The notes beneath the pieces were generated by a model that searched no databases, was not told the origin of the DNA, and saw only the letters and a program-made list of their open reading frames with translations. From contig NZ_BNAQ01000005.1 in the NCBI RefSeq assembly GCF_014653575.1, positions 124,001 to 188,000 on the forward strand: a stretch of 64,000 nt of DNA, written 5' to 3'. A program made the translations under genes and the position numbers. This document shows positions 44,459 to 53,704 of the stretch, one piece after another. This DNA is from Sphingomonas glacialis (GTDB taxonomy: Bacteria > Pseudomonadota > Alphaproteobacteria > Sphingomonadales > Sphingomonadaceae). Numbering within the stretch: position 1 is the first letter of the stretch; the number at the start of each line of letters is the position of its first letter.

Positions 44459-45088
44459 TCAGCGCCGCTTCAACCCGCGGACGCGGTGCCAGATGTAGAA
44501 AGCGACCGCGGCGACGAGCACGACCGCGATCACCGCATCGGCGCTGTGGAATGCCGCCTTCATCGCCGGGCTCTTGTTCCACTGATCGCCGAGCTTCATC
44601 CCGACCCAGGCGAGCCCGAAGCACCACGGCCACGAGCCGAGAAAGGTGTAGATGTGGAACGGCACCAGCGGCATCCGCGCGACGCCCGCCGGGAAGGCGA
44701 TGAACGAGCGGATCACCGGCAGCAGCCGCCCGATCAGCACCGCCATGTTGCCGAAGCGCGCGAAGAAGCGATCGGCGGCATCGAGCTCGCCCGGACCGAC
44801 CAGCACATAGCGCCCCCAACGCTCGGCGAGCGGCCGCCCGCCGCGCTTGCCGATTTCATACGCGACGATCGAACCGAGATTGCACCCGATCGCGCCCGCG
44901 GTCGCGGCAAGGAACAGGTCGAAGCGCCCGGTCGAGACGAGATAGCCCGCGAACGGCATGATGATCTCGGACGGCAGCGGAATGCACGCCGACTCGATCG
45001 CCATCAGCAGCGCGATGCCAAGATAGCCCCCGCTCGAAATGACGCCGATGGTGAAGGTGGCGAGGATGCCGAGGATTCGTTCGATCAT
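44459..45088 (-). CDS. DedA (SNARE-associated) family membrane protein
   Basis: 209 residues with about five hydrophobic segments. Family features: ESACIPLPSEIIMPFAGYL near the N-terminus and RFGNMAVLIGRLLPVIRSFIAFPAGVARM, the conserved glycine and proline rich amphipathic part with Arg. DedA proteins support membrane lipid distribution (undecaprenyl phosphate or phospholipid flipping) and envelope homeostasis. The neighbours msrA and an unknown membrane protein do not define its role further. Confidence 0.9.
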   Translation of the reverse strand: MIERILGILATFTIGVISSGGYLGIALLMAIESACIPLPSEIIMPFAGYLVSTGRFDLFLAATAGAIGCNLGSIVAYEIGKRGGRPLAERWGRYVLVGPGELDAADRFFARFGNMAVLIGRLLPVIRSFIAFPAGVARMPLVPFHIYTFLGSWPWCFGLAWVGMKLGDQWNKSPAMKAAFHSADAVIAVVLVAAVAFYIWHRVRGLKRR

Positions 45089-45229
45089 GGCCGCGTGCTT
45101 TGCCGTGGCCTGGGGGCAAGGGCTAGGGGAAAGATACGCCAGTCGATACAGCCCGTCGCTTGGTCATCGACCGGATGTGCCGCGTTGGTATGCGACACGC
45201 GCGCTGGTGGCGCAGACCGTACCGCCGCT

Positions 45230-45619
45230 TCAATGGGCCCAATTGAAGCGAACGATCGCCATCAAAAATGCAAAGATGAAGGCATATCCAAACCGGTCGA
45301 TTCCGATCCGCGTCTGACCCTTGCTGGCCCTCCATCGCCCGATGAGCGTCATGGCTGCACCGACGGCGATCGGCGTTATCAGGACGTTCGCTTCGCGAAG
45401 ACCGAGGTTGGAAATAAACGATCGCGGCATGATCAACAGGCTGATGCCGCCAGCCAGCGCGCCCCACATCGCAAACCCTATTGTCGATAAGATCGGGTTT
45501 CTCGGCTTTTCGAAGGTATCCGCGAGGCTGTGGAAGCCAAGCTCGGAAAGAGCTTCGAAAAGGATTTGCAGCACAAACTCGCCTAGGAACTGGAAGAGGA
45601 TCTCGAATATGATTTCCAT
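45230..45619 (-). CDS. Small integral membrane protein of unknown function
   Basis: 129 residues with three or four hydrophobic stretches: an amphipathic N-terminal region rich in Phe and Glu (EIIFEILFQFLGEFVLQIL), TIGFAMWGALAGGISLLIMP, NVLITPIAVGAAMTLIGRW and YAFIFAFLMAIVRF. No named family is recognised. Codon usage is less GC-biased than in neighbours (AT-rich third positions), as in a gene acquired by transfer. Its N-terminal EILFQFLGE pattern resembles small proteins found in many proteobacteria. Confidence 0.7.
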   Translation of the reverse strand: MEIIFEILFQFLGEFVLQILFEALSELGFHSLADTFEKPRNPILSTIGFAMWGALAGGISLLIMPRSFISNLGLREANVLITPIAVGAAMTLIGRWRASKGQTRIGIDRFGYAFIFAFLMAIVRFNWAH

Positions 45620-45760
45620 GCGTCGCGATACCCTTGGTGGTCCGGCGGGGACTTAAGTCGAGCTTAAGCTATCGCCGCTGGGCAAGGCAAATTAGCGTGT
45701 TGAGACCACATTGCGACGCTCACCATGGGCCCGGCCAAGGAAGGATGGTAGGGGCTCCCG

Positions 45761-46429
45761 ATGAACGACTCCGACAAACGCCTCGCCGCGCTGGCCGCGA
45801 TTGCCGAAGTCCGCGCCGGGATGATCGTCGGGCTCGGCACCGGCTCGACCGCCGCGTTCGCGATCGCGGCGCTTGGCGAACAGGTTCGCGCCGGTCTTCA
45901 GATCAAGGCCGTCGCCACCAGCCTCGCCACCGAAGCGAGCGCCCGCGAGGCCGGCATCCAGCTGATCGAGATGCCCGCCAGGATCGACCTCACGATCGAC
46001 GGTGCCGACGAAATCGACTCCGCGCTCAATGCCATCAAGGGCGCGGGCGGTGCGATGCTGCGCGAGAAGGTCGTCGCCGCGGCAAGCGACCGGATGCTCG
46101 TCATCGCCGACGGCTCGAAGCGCGTAGGCGCGATCGGTGCCGCCAAGATCCCGGTCGAAGTTTTGCCCTTCGCGCACGCCTTCGTCGCCGACCGACTCGC
46201 CGCACTCGGCGGCGCACCGGTGCTGCGGGCGGGTTTCACCAGCGACCAGGGCAATCCGATCCTCGATTGCCGCTTCCCCGCGGATATCGACCACGCCGCG
46301 CTCGCCGCGGCGATCGACGCAATTCCGGGCGCACTGGGCCACGGATTGTTCCTCGCCGAGGTCGATGCCGCCTATATCGCGACCGATGGAGTCGTTACGC
46401 GGCTGGAACGCGGCGAAACGAGCGCCTAA
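45761..46429 (+). CDS. rpiA: Ribose-5-phosphate isomerase A
   Basis: 222 residues. GLGTGSTAAFAI binds the phosphate, DGADEID holds the catalytic Asp region, KGAGGAMLREK carries the catalytic Lys/Glu, and FTSDQGNPILDC follows. It interconverts ribulose 5-phosphate and ribose 5-phosphate. First gene of a pentose-phosphate series rpiA-tkt-tal-gnd, each separated by 80-210 bp, so whether one transcript covers them is uncertain. AGGGG lies upstream of ATG 45761. Confidence 0.93.
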   Translation: MNDSDKRLAALAAIAEVRAGMIVGLGTGSTAAFAIAALGEQVRAGLQIKAVATSLATEASAREAGIQLIEMPARIDLTIDGADEIDSALNAIKGAGGAMLREKVVAAASDRMLVIADGSKRVGAIGAAKIPVEVLPFAHAFVADRLAALGGAPVLRAGFTSDQGNPILDCRFPADIDHAALAAAIDAIPGALGHGLFLAEVDAAYIATDGVVTRLERGETSA

Positions 46430-46510
46430 AGCGCGAGCGTTATCTTCACCTTCGGGCAACCCGACCGACGCGCGAGCGTTCAGCGACCACAGTAAAAGGC
46501 GACCCCCTGC

Positions 46511-48610
46511 ATGGCCGACACCCAGACCCAAGCGAACCCCGCAACCGCGCTCCAAGAGGATGGCAGCCCCGAGCGGCTGCAGATCGACACGATCCGCACG
46601 CTGTCGATGGATGCGGTGTCGACCGCAAAGTCCGGCCATATCGGCACACCGATGGCGCTCGCGCCGGTCGGCCATACGCTGTGGACCAAGTTCCTGCGCA
46701 CCGATCCATCGACCCCCGACTGGCCCAACCGCGACCGCTTCGTGCTGTCGGTCGGCCATGCGTCGATGCTGCTCTACGCGCTGCTCCACCTCGCCGGCGT
46801 CGAGGAGATCGATCGCGACGGCAAGAAGTCCGGCGCGCCCGCGGTCAGCCTCGACGACATCAAGGCGTTCCGTCAGCTCGGCTCGAAGACGCCGGGTCAT
46901 CCCGAATATCGCCACACCACCGGGGTCGAGACGACCACCGGCCCGCTCGGTGCCGGCTGCGGCAATTCGGTCGGCATGGCAATCGCCGAGCGCTGGCTCG
47001 CGGCACGCTACAATCGCGATGGCTTCAAGCTGTTCGACCATGACGTCTATGTCTTCTCGGGCGACGGCGACATGATGGAGGGCGTCGCCAGCGAAGCCGC
47101 CAGCCTCGCCGGGCATCTCAAGCTGTCGAACCTGTGCTGGGTCTACGATTCGAACCACGTCTCGATCGAGGGCGGCACCGACCTTGCGTTCGACGAGGAC
47201 GTCGGCAAGCGCTTCGAGGCCTATGGTTGGCACGTTCTTCACGTCGACGACGCGAATGACTGCGCGGCGATGGCGGCGGCGCTCGACAGCTTCAAGGCCT
47301 GCGACGACAAGCCGACCTTCATCGTGGTGAAGAGCATCATCGGCTATGGCAGCTCGATCCAGGGCACCGCCAAGGCGCACGGCGAGGGCATGACGCTCGA
47401 CGACATCGCCAACACCAAGAAGGCCTATGGCTGGGATCCCGAGGCCAAGTTCCTCGTCCCCGACGGCGTCAAGGAAGGCTTCCACAAGGCGGTCGCCGAT
47501 CGCGGAACGCCGCTGCGCGAAGCCTGGGACGAGATGCGCGCGCGCTATGCCGATGCGTATCCCGAGCTGTCGAAGGAACTCGACGCGCTGCTCACCAGCC
47601 AGCTCCCCGAGGGCTGGGATGCCGATATCCCGACCTTCGACGCCGATGCCAAGGGCATGGCGTCGCGCGATGCCGGCGGCAAGGTGATGAATGCGATCGC
47701 CGCCAAGGTGCCGTGGCTGGTCGGCGGCTCGGCCGATCTCGCGCCTTCGACCAAGACGCTGATCGACAATGGCGGTTCGTTCCAGGCGGACAGCTATGGG
47801 GCGCGCAACCTGCACTTCGGCGTGCGCGAGCATGGCATGGGCGCGGTCGTCAACGGCATGGCGCTGTCCTACCTGCGCTCCTACTCGGCGACCTTCCTGG
47901 TCTTCTCGGATTACATGCGTCCGCCGATACGGCTCGGCGCGCTGATGGAACTCGGCGCGACCTATGTCTTCACGCACGATTCGATCGGTGTCGGCGAGGA
48001 CGGCCCGACGCACCAGCCGATCGAGCAGGTCATCTCGCTCCGCGCGATCCCCGGCCTCGACACGATCCGCCCGGCCGATGCCAATGAGACCGCCTGGGCG
48101 TGGAAGGCGGCGATGCAGTCGGGCAATCACCCGACCGCGCTGATCCTGTCGCGTCAGGCGCTGCCGACGATCGACCGCTCCAAATATGCGAGTGCCGAAG
48201 GGCTCATGCAGGGCGGCTATGTGCTGGCCGATAGCCCAGAAACCGACTGCGCCCCACAGGTCATCCTGATCGCGACCGGCTCGGAAGTGTCGCTCGCGCT
48301 CGAAGCGCACGACAAGCTCGTCGCGCAGGGTGTGGCGTCGCGCGTCGTCTCGCTGCCGAGCTGGCATCGCTACGAGAGCCAGGACGAAGCCTATAAGGAA
48401 TCCGTGCTGCCAAAGGCGGTCACCGCGCGCCTCGCGATCGAGATGGGCAGCGAGATCGGCTGGGATCGCTATGTCGGCACGCACGGCAAGACGATCACCA
48501 TGTCGACCTTCGGTGCTTCGGCCCCGATCGCCAAGCTGCAGGACAAGTTCGGCTTCACCGTCGATCATGTCGTGAAGGTCGCGACCGAAATGGTCAACGC
48601 GGCGAAGTAA
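46511..48610 (+). CDS. tkt: Transketolase
   Basis: 699 residues, full-length. Substrate and TPP residues: TAKSGHIGTPMALAPVG, GPLGAGCGNSVGMA, the TPP motif GDGDMMEGVASEAASLAGHL, TFLVFSDYMRPPIRL, HDSIGVGEDGPTHQPIEQ and TGSEVSLALEAHDKL. It moves two-carbon units between sugar phosphates. Downstream lies a family-C palindrome and then tal. Confidence 0.96.
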   Translation: MADTQTQANPATALQEDGSPERLQIDTIRTLSMDAVSTAKSGHIGTPMALAPVGHTLWTKFLRTDPSTPDWPNRDRFVLSVGHASMLLYALLHLAGVEEIDRDGKKSGAPAVSLDDIKAFRQLGSKTPGHPEYRHTTGVETTTGPLGAGCGNSVGMAIAERWLAARYNRDGFKLFDHDVYVFSGDGDMMEGVASEAASLAGHLKLSNLCWVYDSNHVSIEGGTDLAFDEDVGKRFEAYGWHVLHVDDANDCAAMAAALDSFKACDDKPTFIVVKSIIGYGSSIQGTAKAHGEGMTLDDIANTKKAYGWDPEAKFLVPDGVKEGFHKAVADRGTPLREAWDEMRARYADAYPELSKELDALLTSQLPEGWDADIPTFDADAKGMASRDAGGKVMNAIAAKVPWLVGGSADLAPSTKTLIDNGGSFQADSYGARNLHFGVREHGMGAVVNGMALSYLRSYSATFLVFSDYMRPPIRLGALMELGATYVFTHDSIGVGEDGPTHQPIEQVISLRAIPGLDTIRPADANETAWAWKAAMQSGNHPTALILSRQALPTIDRSKYASAEGLMQGGYVLADSPETDCAPQVILIATGSEVSLALEAHDKLVAQGVASRVVSLPSWHRYESQDEAYKESVLPKAVTARLAIEMGSEIGWDRYVGTHGKTITMSTFGASAPIAKLQDKFGFTVDHVVKVATEMVNAAK

Positions 48611-48631
48611 CGAAGCCAGGGCCTACCTCCC

Positions 48632-48716
48632 TGTCACCCTCGCGAAAGCGAGGGTCCCGCTTCTTCTCGCAAGCGCGGGGCAAGGCAGCGGGATCCCCGC
48701 CTTCGCGGGGATGACG
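48632..48716. repeat. Palindromic element, family C
   Basis: Left arm GTCACCCTCGCGAAAGCGAG and right arm CCCCGCCTTCGCGGGGATGAC, each forming its own hairpin around a mixed middle, about 85 bp, between tkt and tal. Confidence 0.8.
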
Positions 48717-48822
48717 GGGAGGGGACCCAACACTATTAGCCCCCCCGGGGTTGTTCGCGTAACCGCCGTGCCCAAATGCAGGGCTACAAGGGCGCACGAC
48801 ACAGATTTTCGGAGAAGCACTG

Positions 48823-49932
48823 ATGGGCCGTTTGAACGATCTCGCAGCATTGGGTCAGGCCGTGTGGCTCGACTTCGTCGACCGCAAGTTCCTGGCCGAG
48901 GGCGGCCTGCAGAAGATGGTCGACGAGGACTCGCTGACCGGTGTCACGTCGAACCCGTCGATCTTCGAAAAAGCGATGGGCCACGGCGACGCGTATGACG
49001 CCGAACTCGCCGCCTACGACAAGACCCACCCCGACGCGCCGACAATGGACCGCTACGAGCATCTCGCGATCCTCGACATCCAGGCCGCCGCCGACACGCT
49101 GCGCCCGGTCTACGACCGGCTCGAGGCCAAGGACGGCTATGTCAGCCTCGAAGTCTCGCCCTATCTCGCCAACGACACCGACGGTACGATCGCCGAGGCG
49201 CAGAAGCTGTGGAAGGCGGTCAACCGTCCGAACCTGATGATCAAGATCCCCGGCACCCCCGCCGGCGTCCCCGCGATCGCTGCGACGATCGATGCCGGGA
49301 TCAACGTCAACGTCACATTGCTCTTCTCGCAGAACGCGTATCAGGCGGTGGCCGAAGCCTATGTCGAGGGGCTCGAGAAGCGCGTCGCGCGCGGCGAGCC
49401 GATCGACAAGATCGCCAGCGTCGCAAGCTTCTTCATCAGCCGGATCGATTCGAAGATCGACGACAAGATCGATGCCGGCGTCGGTGGCGACGAAGCCAAG
49501 GCGCTCAAGGGCAAGGTCGCGATCGCCAACGCCAAGCTGGCCTATGCCTGGTACGAAGAGTTCATCGCCTCGGCCCGCTGGCAGGCGCTCGCCGCCAAGG
49601 GCGCGCAGGTCCAGCGGCTGCTTTGGGCGTCGACCGGCACCAAGAACCCTGAATATCCCGACACGCTGTATCTCGACACGCTGATCGGCAAGGACACCGT
49701 CAACACCGTGCCGCCCAAGACGCTCGACGCGTATCGCGAGCGCGGCACTGCGGCGGCGACGCTCGGCCAGGACGTCGCCGGTGCGCGCCACGTGATCTCG
49801 GAGGCCGAGCGGCTCGGGCTCGACCTTGACGGTGTCACCGACACGCTGGTCGAGGAGGGCGTCGCGTCCTTCTCCAAGGCGTTCGACGACCTGCTCGGCG
49901 CGATCGCGGCGAAGCACCCAGCGAACGCCTGA
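48823..49932 (+). CDS. tal: Transaldolase
   Basis: 369 residues. The N-terminal LAALGQAVWLDFVDRKFL, then TSNPSIFEKAMG, the Schiff-base lysine in LMIKIPGTPAGVPA, and NVTLLFSQNAYQAVAEAY with SFFISRIDSKID fit the longer transaldolase subfamily (about 370 residues, tal type). It moves three-carbon dihydroxyacetone units. GGAG precedes ATG 48823. Family-D palindrome follows and separates it from gnd. Confidence 0.94.
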   Translation: MGRLNDLAALGQAVWLDFVDRKFLAEGGLQKMVDEDSLTGVTSNPSIFEKAMGHGDAYDAELAAYDKTHPDAPTMDRYEHLAILDIQAAADTLRPVYDRLEAKDGYVSLEVSPYLANDTDGTIAEAQKLWKAVNRPNLMIKIPGTPAGVPAIAATIDAGINVNVTLLFSQNAYQAVAEAYVEGLEKRVARGEPIDKIASVASFFISRIDSKIDDKIDAGVGGDEAKALKGKVAIANAKLAYAWYEEFIASARWQALAAKGAQVQRLLWASTGTKNPEYPDTLYLDTLIGKDTVNTVPPKTLDAYRERGTAAATLGQDVAGARHVISEAERLGLDLDGVTDTLVEEGVASFSKAFDDLLGAIAAKHPANA

Positions 49933-49944
49933 CCTGTCACTTTC

Positions 49945-50046
49945 TTCCCCGGCGGAGGCCGGGGCCCAGTCGAGACACGGTCCTGGCGGCAGACAGCCTT
50001 TCACGATCACGGTCTGCGCGACTGGGCCCCGGCCTCCGCCGGGGAA
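49945..50046. repeat. Palindromic element, family D
   Basis: Left arm TTCCCCGGCGGAGGCCGGGG with CCCAG, right arm CTGGG with CCCCGGCCTCCGCCGGGGAA, 102 bp, between tal and gnd. The central part is unique and has no arms. Confidence 0.85.
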
Positions 50047-50079
50047 GCTGTACCGCTTTTTGATCGAAGGATTGTCCAC

Positions 50080-51063
50080 ATGAAGATCGGGATCATCGGC
50101 TTGGGCCGCATGGGCGGCAACATCGCGCGCCGGCTGATGCGCGCGGGGCACGAGACGGTCGTGTTCGACCGCAACGCCCCCGCGGTCGAGGGCCTCGTCG
50201 CCGATGGCGCGATCGGCGCGAGCTCGCTCGAGGACATGCGCGACAAGCTCGACAAACCCGGCATCTACTGGGTGATGCTCCCGGCCGGCGACCCGACCGA
50301 ACAGACGATCGCGACGATCGGCGGCTTCGACACCAAAGGCGACATCATCATCGATGGCGGCAACAGCTTCTACAAGGACGACATCCGCCGCGCCAAGGCG
50401 CTGACCGAGCAGGGCACGCACTACGTCGATGTCGGCACGTCGGGCGGCGTGTGGGGGCTCGAGCGCGGCTATTGCATGATGGTGGGCGGATCGAAGGAAG
50501 CGGTCGACACGATCGACCCGATCCTCGCAGCGCTCGCCCCCGGCATCGGCACGATCCCGCGCACGCCGGGCCGGATCGAGGAGAATGAGGATCCGCGCGC
50601 CGAGCAGGGCTATATCCATGCCGGGCCGGCGGGCGCCGGGCATTTCGTCAAGATGGTGCACAACGGCATCGAATACGGCCTGATGCAAGCCTATGCCGAG
50701 GGCTTCGACATCCTCAAGGGCAAGGCCTCGGACAAGCTGCCCGAGGACGAGCGCTTCGATCTCAACCTTACCGACATCGCCGAAGTCTGGCGCCGCGGCA
50801 GCGTGATCTCGTCGTGGCTGCTCGATCTCACCGCGATCGGCCTCGCCAAGGACCAGAACCTCGAACAATTCACCGGCAGCGTCGCCGATTCGGGCGAGGG
50901 CCAGTGGACGATCGACGCCGCGATGGAGGAGAAAGTCCCCGCCAACGTGCTGACCGCCGCGCTGTTTGCGCGCTATCGCAGCCGCGTCGATCATACCTTC
51001 GGCGACAAGTTGCTGTCGGCGATGCGCTTCGGCTTCGGCGGGCATGTCGAGATGCCGCAATGA
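50080..51063 (+). CDS. gnd: 6-phosphogluconate dehydrogenase, decarboxylating (short form)
   Basis: 327 residues, the short 6-phosphogluconate dehydrogenase type (about 300-330 residues, not the 470-residue form), often NAD-linked. N-terminal Rossmann motif [27 protein letters not shown] with substrate contacts, [19 protein letters not shown] and catalytic [13 protein letters not shown]. It oxidises 6-phosphogluconate to ribulose 5-phosphate, the entry to the rpiA/tkt/tal reactions. Stop overlaps the HAD gene start (ATGA). Confidence 0.92.
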   Translation: MKIGIIGLGRMGGNIARRLMRAGHETVVFDRNAPAVEGLVADGAIGASSLEDMRDKLDKPGIYWVMLPAGDPTEQTIATIGGFDTKGDIIIDGGNSFYKDDIRRAKALTEQGTHYVDVGTSGGVWGLERGYCMMVGGSKEAVDTIDPILAALAPGIGTIPRTPGRIEENEDPRAEQGYIHAGPAGAGHFVKMVHNGIEYGLMQAYAEGFDILKGKASDKLPEDERFDLNLTDIAEVWRRGSVISSWLLDLTAIGLAKDQNLEQFTGSVADSGEGQWTIDAAMEEKVPANVLTAALFARYRSRVDHTFGDKLLSAMRFGFGGHVEMPQ

Positions 51064-51857
51064 GCGTCAAGCTCGTCGTTTCCGACGTCGACGGCACGCT
51101 GGTCGACAAGCAGAAGCAGGTTACACCCGGCGTCAAGGCCGCGGTCGCACGGCTGCGCGAGGCGGGCGTCGGGTTCACGATCGTCAGCGCGCGGCCGCGT
51201 TCGGGGATGATGCCGATCGCCGAGCTGCTCGGCATCGACGCGCCGATGGGGGCGTTCAACGGCGGCACGGTGTTCACCCGCGACGGCACGGTGACGAGCC
51301 AGCACTATGTCCCGCGCGCGGTGGTCGAGGGCGTGTTCGACGTCGTTAAAGGCGCAGCGGTCGACATATGGGTGTTCGCCGACGATCAATGGTATGCCAG
51401 CACCGATCAGGGCGGGCATGTCGGCAGCGAGAAGCTGGCGTCGAACCAGGCGCCGGTCGTGCGGCAGGACTTCACCGATCTGTTCGACCGCGTCGACAAG
51501 CTGACCTTCGTCAGCGACGATGCCGAGCTGCTCAAGGCGCTCGCCGGACAGGCCAAGGGTTACGGCGACCGCGCGACGATCGCGCAGTCGCAGGTCTATT
51601 ATCTCGACGTGACAGCACTTGCCGGCAACAAGGGCGACGGCGTCGCTGCGTTGTCGGAGACGCTCGGCGTTCCGCTCGACGCGATCGCGGTGCTGGGGGA
51701 TCAGGCGAACGACCTGCCGATGTTCGCCCGCGCCGCCGTGTCCTACGCAATGGGGCAGGGGCCCGAGGCGGTCCGCGCCAAGGCGACGCATGTCGTGGCG
51801 AGCAACGACCAAGACGGCGTCGCCGAGGCGATCGACGCGATCCTCGCTGGACGCTGA
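51060..51857 (+). CDS. HAD-IIB (Cof-type) sugar-phosphate phosphatase-like protein
   Basis: 265 residues. HAD motif [13 protein letters not shown] at about 7-18, motif [10 protein letters not shown], a cap domain ([19 protein letters not shown]), Lys in NKGDGVAAL and motif [13 protein letters not shown]. Members dephosphorylate sugar phosphates or flavin/PLP-type molecules. Overlap with gnd by ATGA makes a metabolic connection to pentose phosphates likely; a 6-phosphogluconolactonase role is not supported by the sequence. Confidence 0.87.
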   Translation: MSVKLVVSDVDGTLVDKQKQVTPGVKAAVARLREAGVGFTIVSARPRSGMMPIAELLGIDAPMGAFNGGTVFTRDGTVTSQHYVPRAVVEGVFDVVKGAAVDIWVFADDQWYASTDQGGHVGSEKLASNQAPVVRQDFTDLFDRVDKLTFVSDDAELLKALAGQAKGYGDRATIAQSQVYYLDVTALAGNKGDGVAALSETLGVPLDAIAVLGDQANDLPMFARAAVSYAMGQGPEAVRAKATHVVASNDQDGVAEAIDAILAGR

Positions 51858-51904
51858 GCGTCGCGTGCGCCACCTTTGCCCGAACGGGTAAACAGGGGTG
51901 GCAT

Positions 51905-52918
51905 ATGCGATACTGGATGGGATTGATCGGGCTGGCCGTCGCGAGCCCGCTGGCGGCCAAGACGCATGATCTGCCCGCCACGCCGCAGACCGTCGCTTGG
52001 GGGCATTACGACGCGACCTCCAAGCCCGTCTTGACGATCGAGTCGGGCGACACCGTCGTCGTCCATACGCTGCTGACCAACAGCCCGGCAGGGCTCGAGA
52101 AAGCGGGCGTCGCGCCCGCCGATGTCGAGCCCGCGTTGCGCGCGGTCTATGCCGGCGTCCCAGCGAGCGAGCGCGGGCCGGGCGGGCACGTGCTCACCGG
52201 CCCGATCGCGATCACCGGCGCCGAGCCCGGTGACACGCTCGAGATCCGCATCCTCAAGATCGATCTCGCGATCCCCTATGCCTACAACGCCTTTCGCTAT
52301 GGCGCGGGGTTCCTGACCGACGATTTCCCCTATGCGCGGATGAAGATCGTCCCGCTCGACAAGAAGGCGATGCTCGGACGGTTCGCGCCGGGCGTCGATG
52401 TCCCGCTCCGGCCGTTCTTCGGCAGTATGGGGGTGGCACCGCCGCCTTCCTTCGGCCGTTATGATTCGGCTCCGCCGACGATCAATGGCGGCAATATGGA
52501 CGACAAGGCGCTCGTCGCGGGGACGACGCTGTTCCTGCCGGTCCATGCCAGCGGTGCGCTGTTCCAGGTCGGCGACGGCCATGCCGCACAGGGCAATGGC
52601 GAAGTCGACATCACCGCGCTCGAAACCTCGCTGACGGGGACGCTGCAGTTCATCTTGCACAAGGGCGAGAAGGCCCCCTATCCGCGCGCGGAGACCCCGA
52701 CGCACTATATCGCGATGGGGTTCGACGACGATCTCAGCAATGCGACGCGCAAAGCGCTGCGCAACATGATCGACTTTCTCGTGGCCGCGAAGGGTATGAC
52801 GCGCGATGACGCGTACATGCTGATCAGCGTCGCGGGGGATGTAGAGGTGACCGAACTGGTCGATCGCAACAAGGGCGTGCATGTGATGCTGCCCAAGGCC
52901 GTGTTCACCAAGCGGTAG
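51905..52918 (+). CDS. Exported acetamidase/formamidase family protein
   Basis: 337 residues from ATG 51905 with AGGGG upstream. Signal peptide 1-17 (MGLIGLAVASPLAAK). The FmdA/AmdA pattern is seen: TIESGDTVVVHTL, HVLTGPIAITGAEPGDTLEI, the metal/active segment SAPPTINGGNMDDKAL and LFLPVHASGALFQVGDGHAAQGNGEV. It presumably hydrolyses small amides in the periplasm. The exported location is unusual relative to cytoplasmic formamidase. Confidence 0.85.
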   Translation: MRYWMGLIGLAVASPLAAKTHDLPATPQTVAWGHYDATSKPVLTIESGDTVVVHTLLTNSPAGLEKAGVAPADVEPALRAVYAGVPASERGPGGHVLTGPIAITGAEPGDTLEIRILKIDLAIPYAYNAFRYGAGFLTDDFPYARMKIVPLDKKAMLGRFAPGVDVPLRPFFGSMGVAPPPSFGRYDSAPPTINGGNMDDKALVAGTTLFLPVHASGALFQVGDGHAAQGNGEVDITALETSLTGTLQFILHKGEKAPYPRAETPTHYIAMGFDDDLSNATRKALRNMIDFLVAAKGMTRDDAYMLISVAGDVEVTELVDRNKGVHVMLPKAVFTKR

Positions 52919-52932
52919 CGCCCACTCTCCGA

Positions 52933-53027
52933 CGTCACCCCGGCCTCGTGCCGGGGTCCACCGTGACGCACGCACTAGGCGTCAGAACACGCATCCCGGT
53001 AGACCCCGGAACAGGTCCGGGGTGACG
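52933..53027. repeat. Palindromic element, family B
   Basis: Left arm CGTCACCCCGGCCTCGTGCC and right arm with ACCCCGGAACAGGTCCGGGG and TGACG, 95 bp, between convergent acetamidase and cytochrome b561 genes. Confidence 0.85.
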
Positions 53028-53038
53028 GTTGCGCGGGT

Positions 53039-53602
53039 CTACCGCCGACCGAACCACATCCGCTGGAGCTCCTGCGACCGATCGAGCCACTGATGCTTGA
53101 TCGCCCCCGCCAGATGCAGCGCGACCAGCGCGTAAACGCCATAAGCGATGATTTCGTGCGCTTCGCCAAAGCCGTCATGCACCGCCTTCTTCGTCGCGGG
53201 ATCGAGCGCCATGATGAACCCCAACCGCGGCCATTCGAACAGGCCGTAGAGGAACATCGGATGGCTCGCCGCATCCTTATAGGCCGAATCCATGATCCAG
53301 CCCGTCAGCGGCATCGCGAACAGGATCAGGTAGAGCCCCCAATGCACGATATGCGACGCGGCGACTTCCCAGCGCGCATAGCCCTGCGGCAGCGGCGGCG
53401 GGCGGTGGCCGAGGCGCCACAGGATACGCAGCAGCGCGAGGCCGAGGATCGTGATGCCGATCGACTTGTGCAGGTCGATCGCCGGGCGCACCTGCACGTC
53501 GGCAAGATTCGGCCACGTCCAGGCGAGCAGGACATTGGCGACGATCAGCACCGCGATGATCCAGTGGAGCACGATCGCGACAGGGGTGTAGCGCTGTAAC
53601 AT
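53039..53602 (-). CDS. Cytochrome b561
   Basis: 187 residues from ATG 53602, four membrane segments. Heme histidines are in VAIVLHWIIAVLIVAN (His), DLHKSIGITIL, ASHIVHWGLYLILF and LVALHLAGAIKHQWLD. It carries two b hemes and shuttles electrons in the membrane, typically quinone/superoxide-linked (YodB/CybB-like). No partner enzyme is next to it; GT2 is divergent. Confidence 0.9.
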   Translation of the reverse strand: MLQRYTPVAIVLHWIIAVLIVANVLLAWTWPNLADVQVRPAIDLHKSIGITILGLALLRILWRLGHRPPPLPQGYARWEVAASHIVHWGLYLILFAMPLTGWIMDSAYKDAASHPMFLYGLFEWPRLGFIMALDPATKKAVHDGFGEAHEIIAYGVYALVALHLAGAIKHQWLDRSQELQRMWFGRR

Positions 53603-53704
53603 CGATCGGCTCCTTGCGATTTGCAAGGCGGAGCCTAGCGGCCCGGTCGTGGCCGCGCTAGGCGCGTCATCGCTTGTTCATCCACTATCGGTAACGCCCC
53701 CGCA

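Noticed and set aside
45692..48568. 958-codon open frame on the minus strand opposite rpiA and tkt
   Set aside because: Composition is that of antisense high-GC DNA and the plus strand encodes full-length rpiA and transketolase.
48784..51060. 758-codon open frame on the minus strand opposite tal and gnd
   Set aside because: Same reason: antisense of two clearly identified enzymes, spanning the palindromic element between them.
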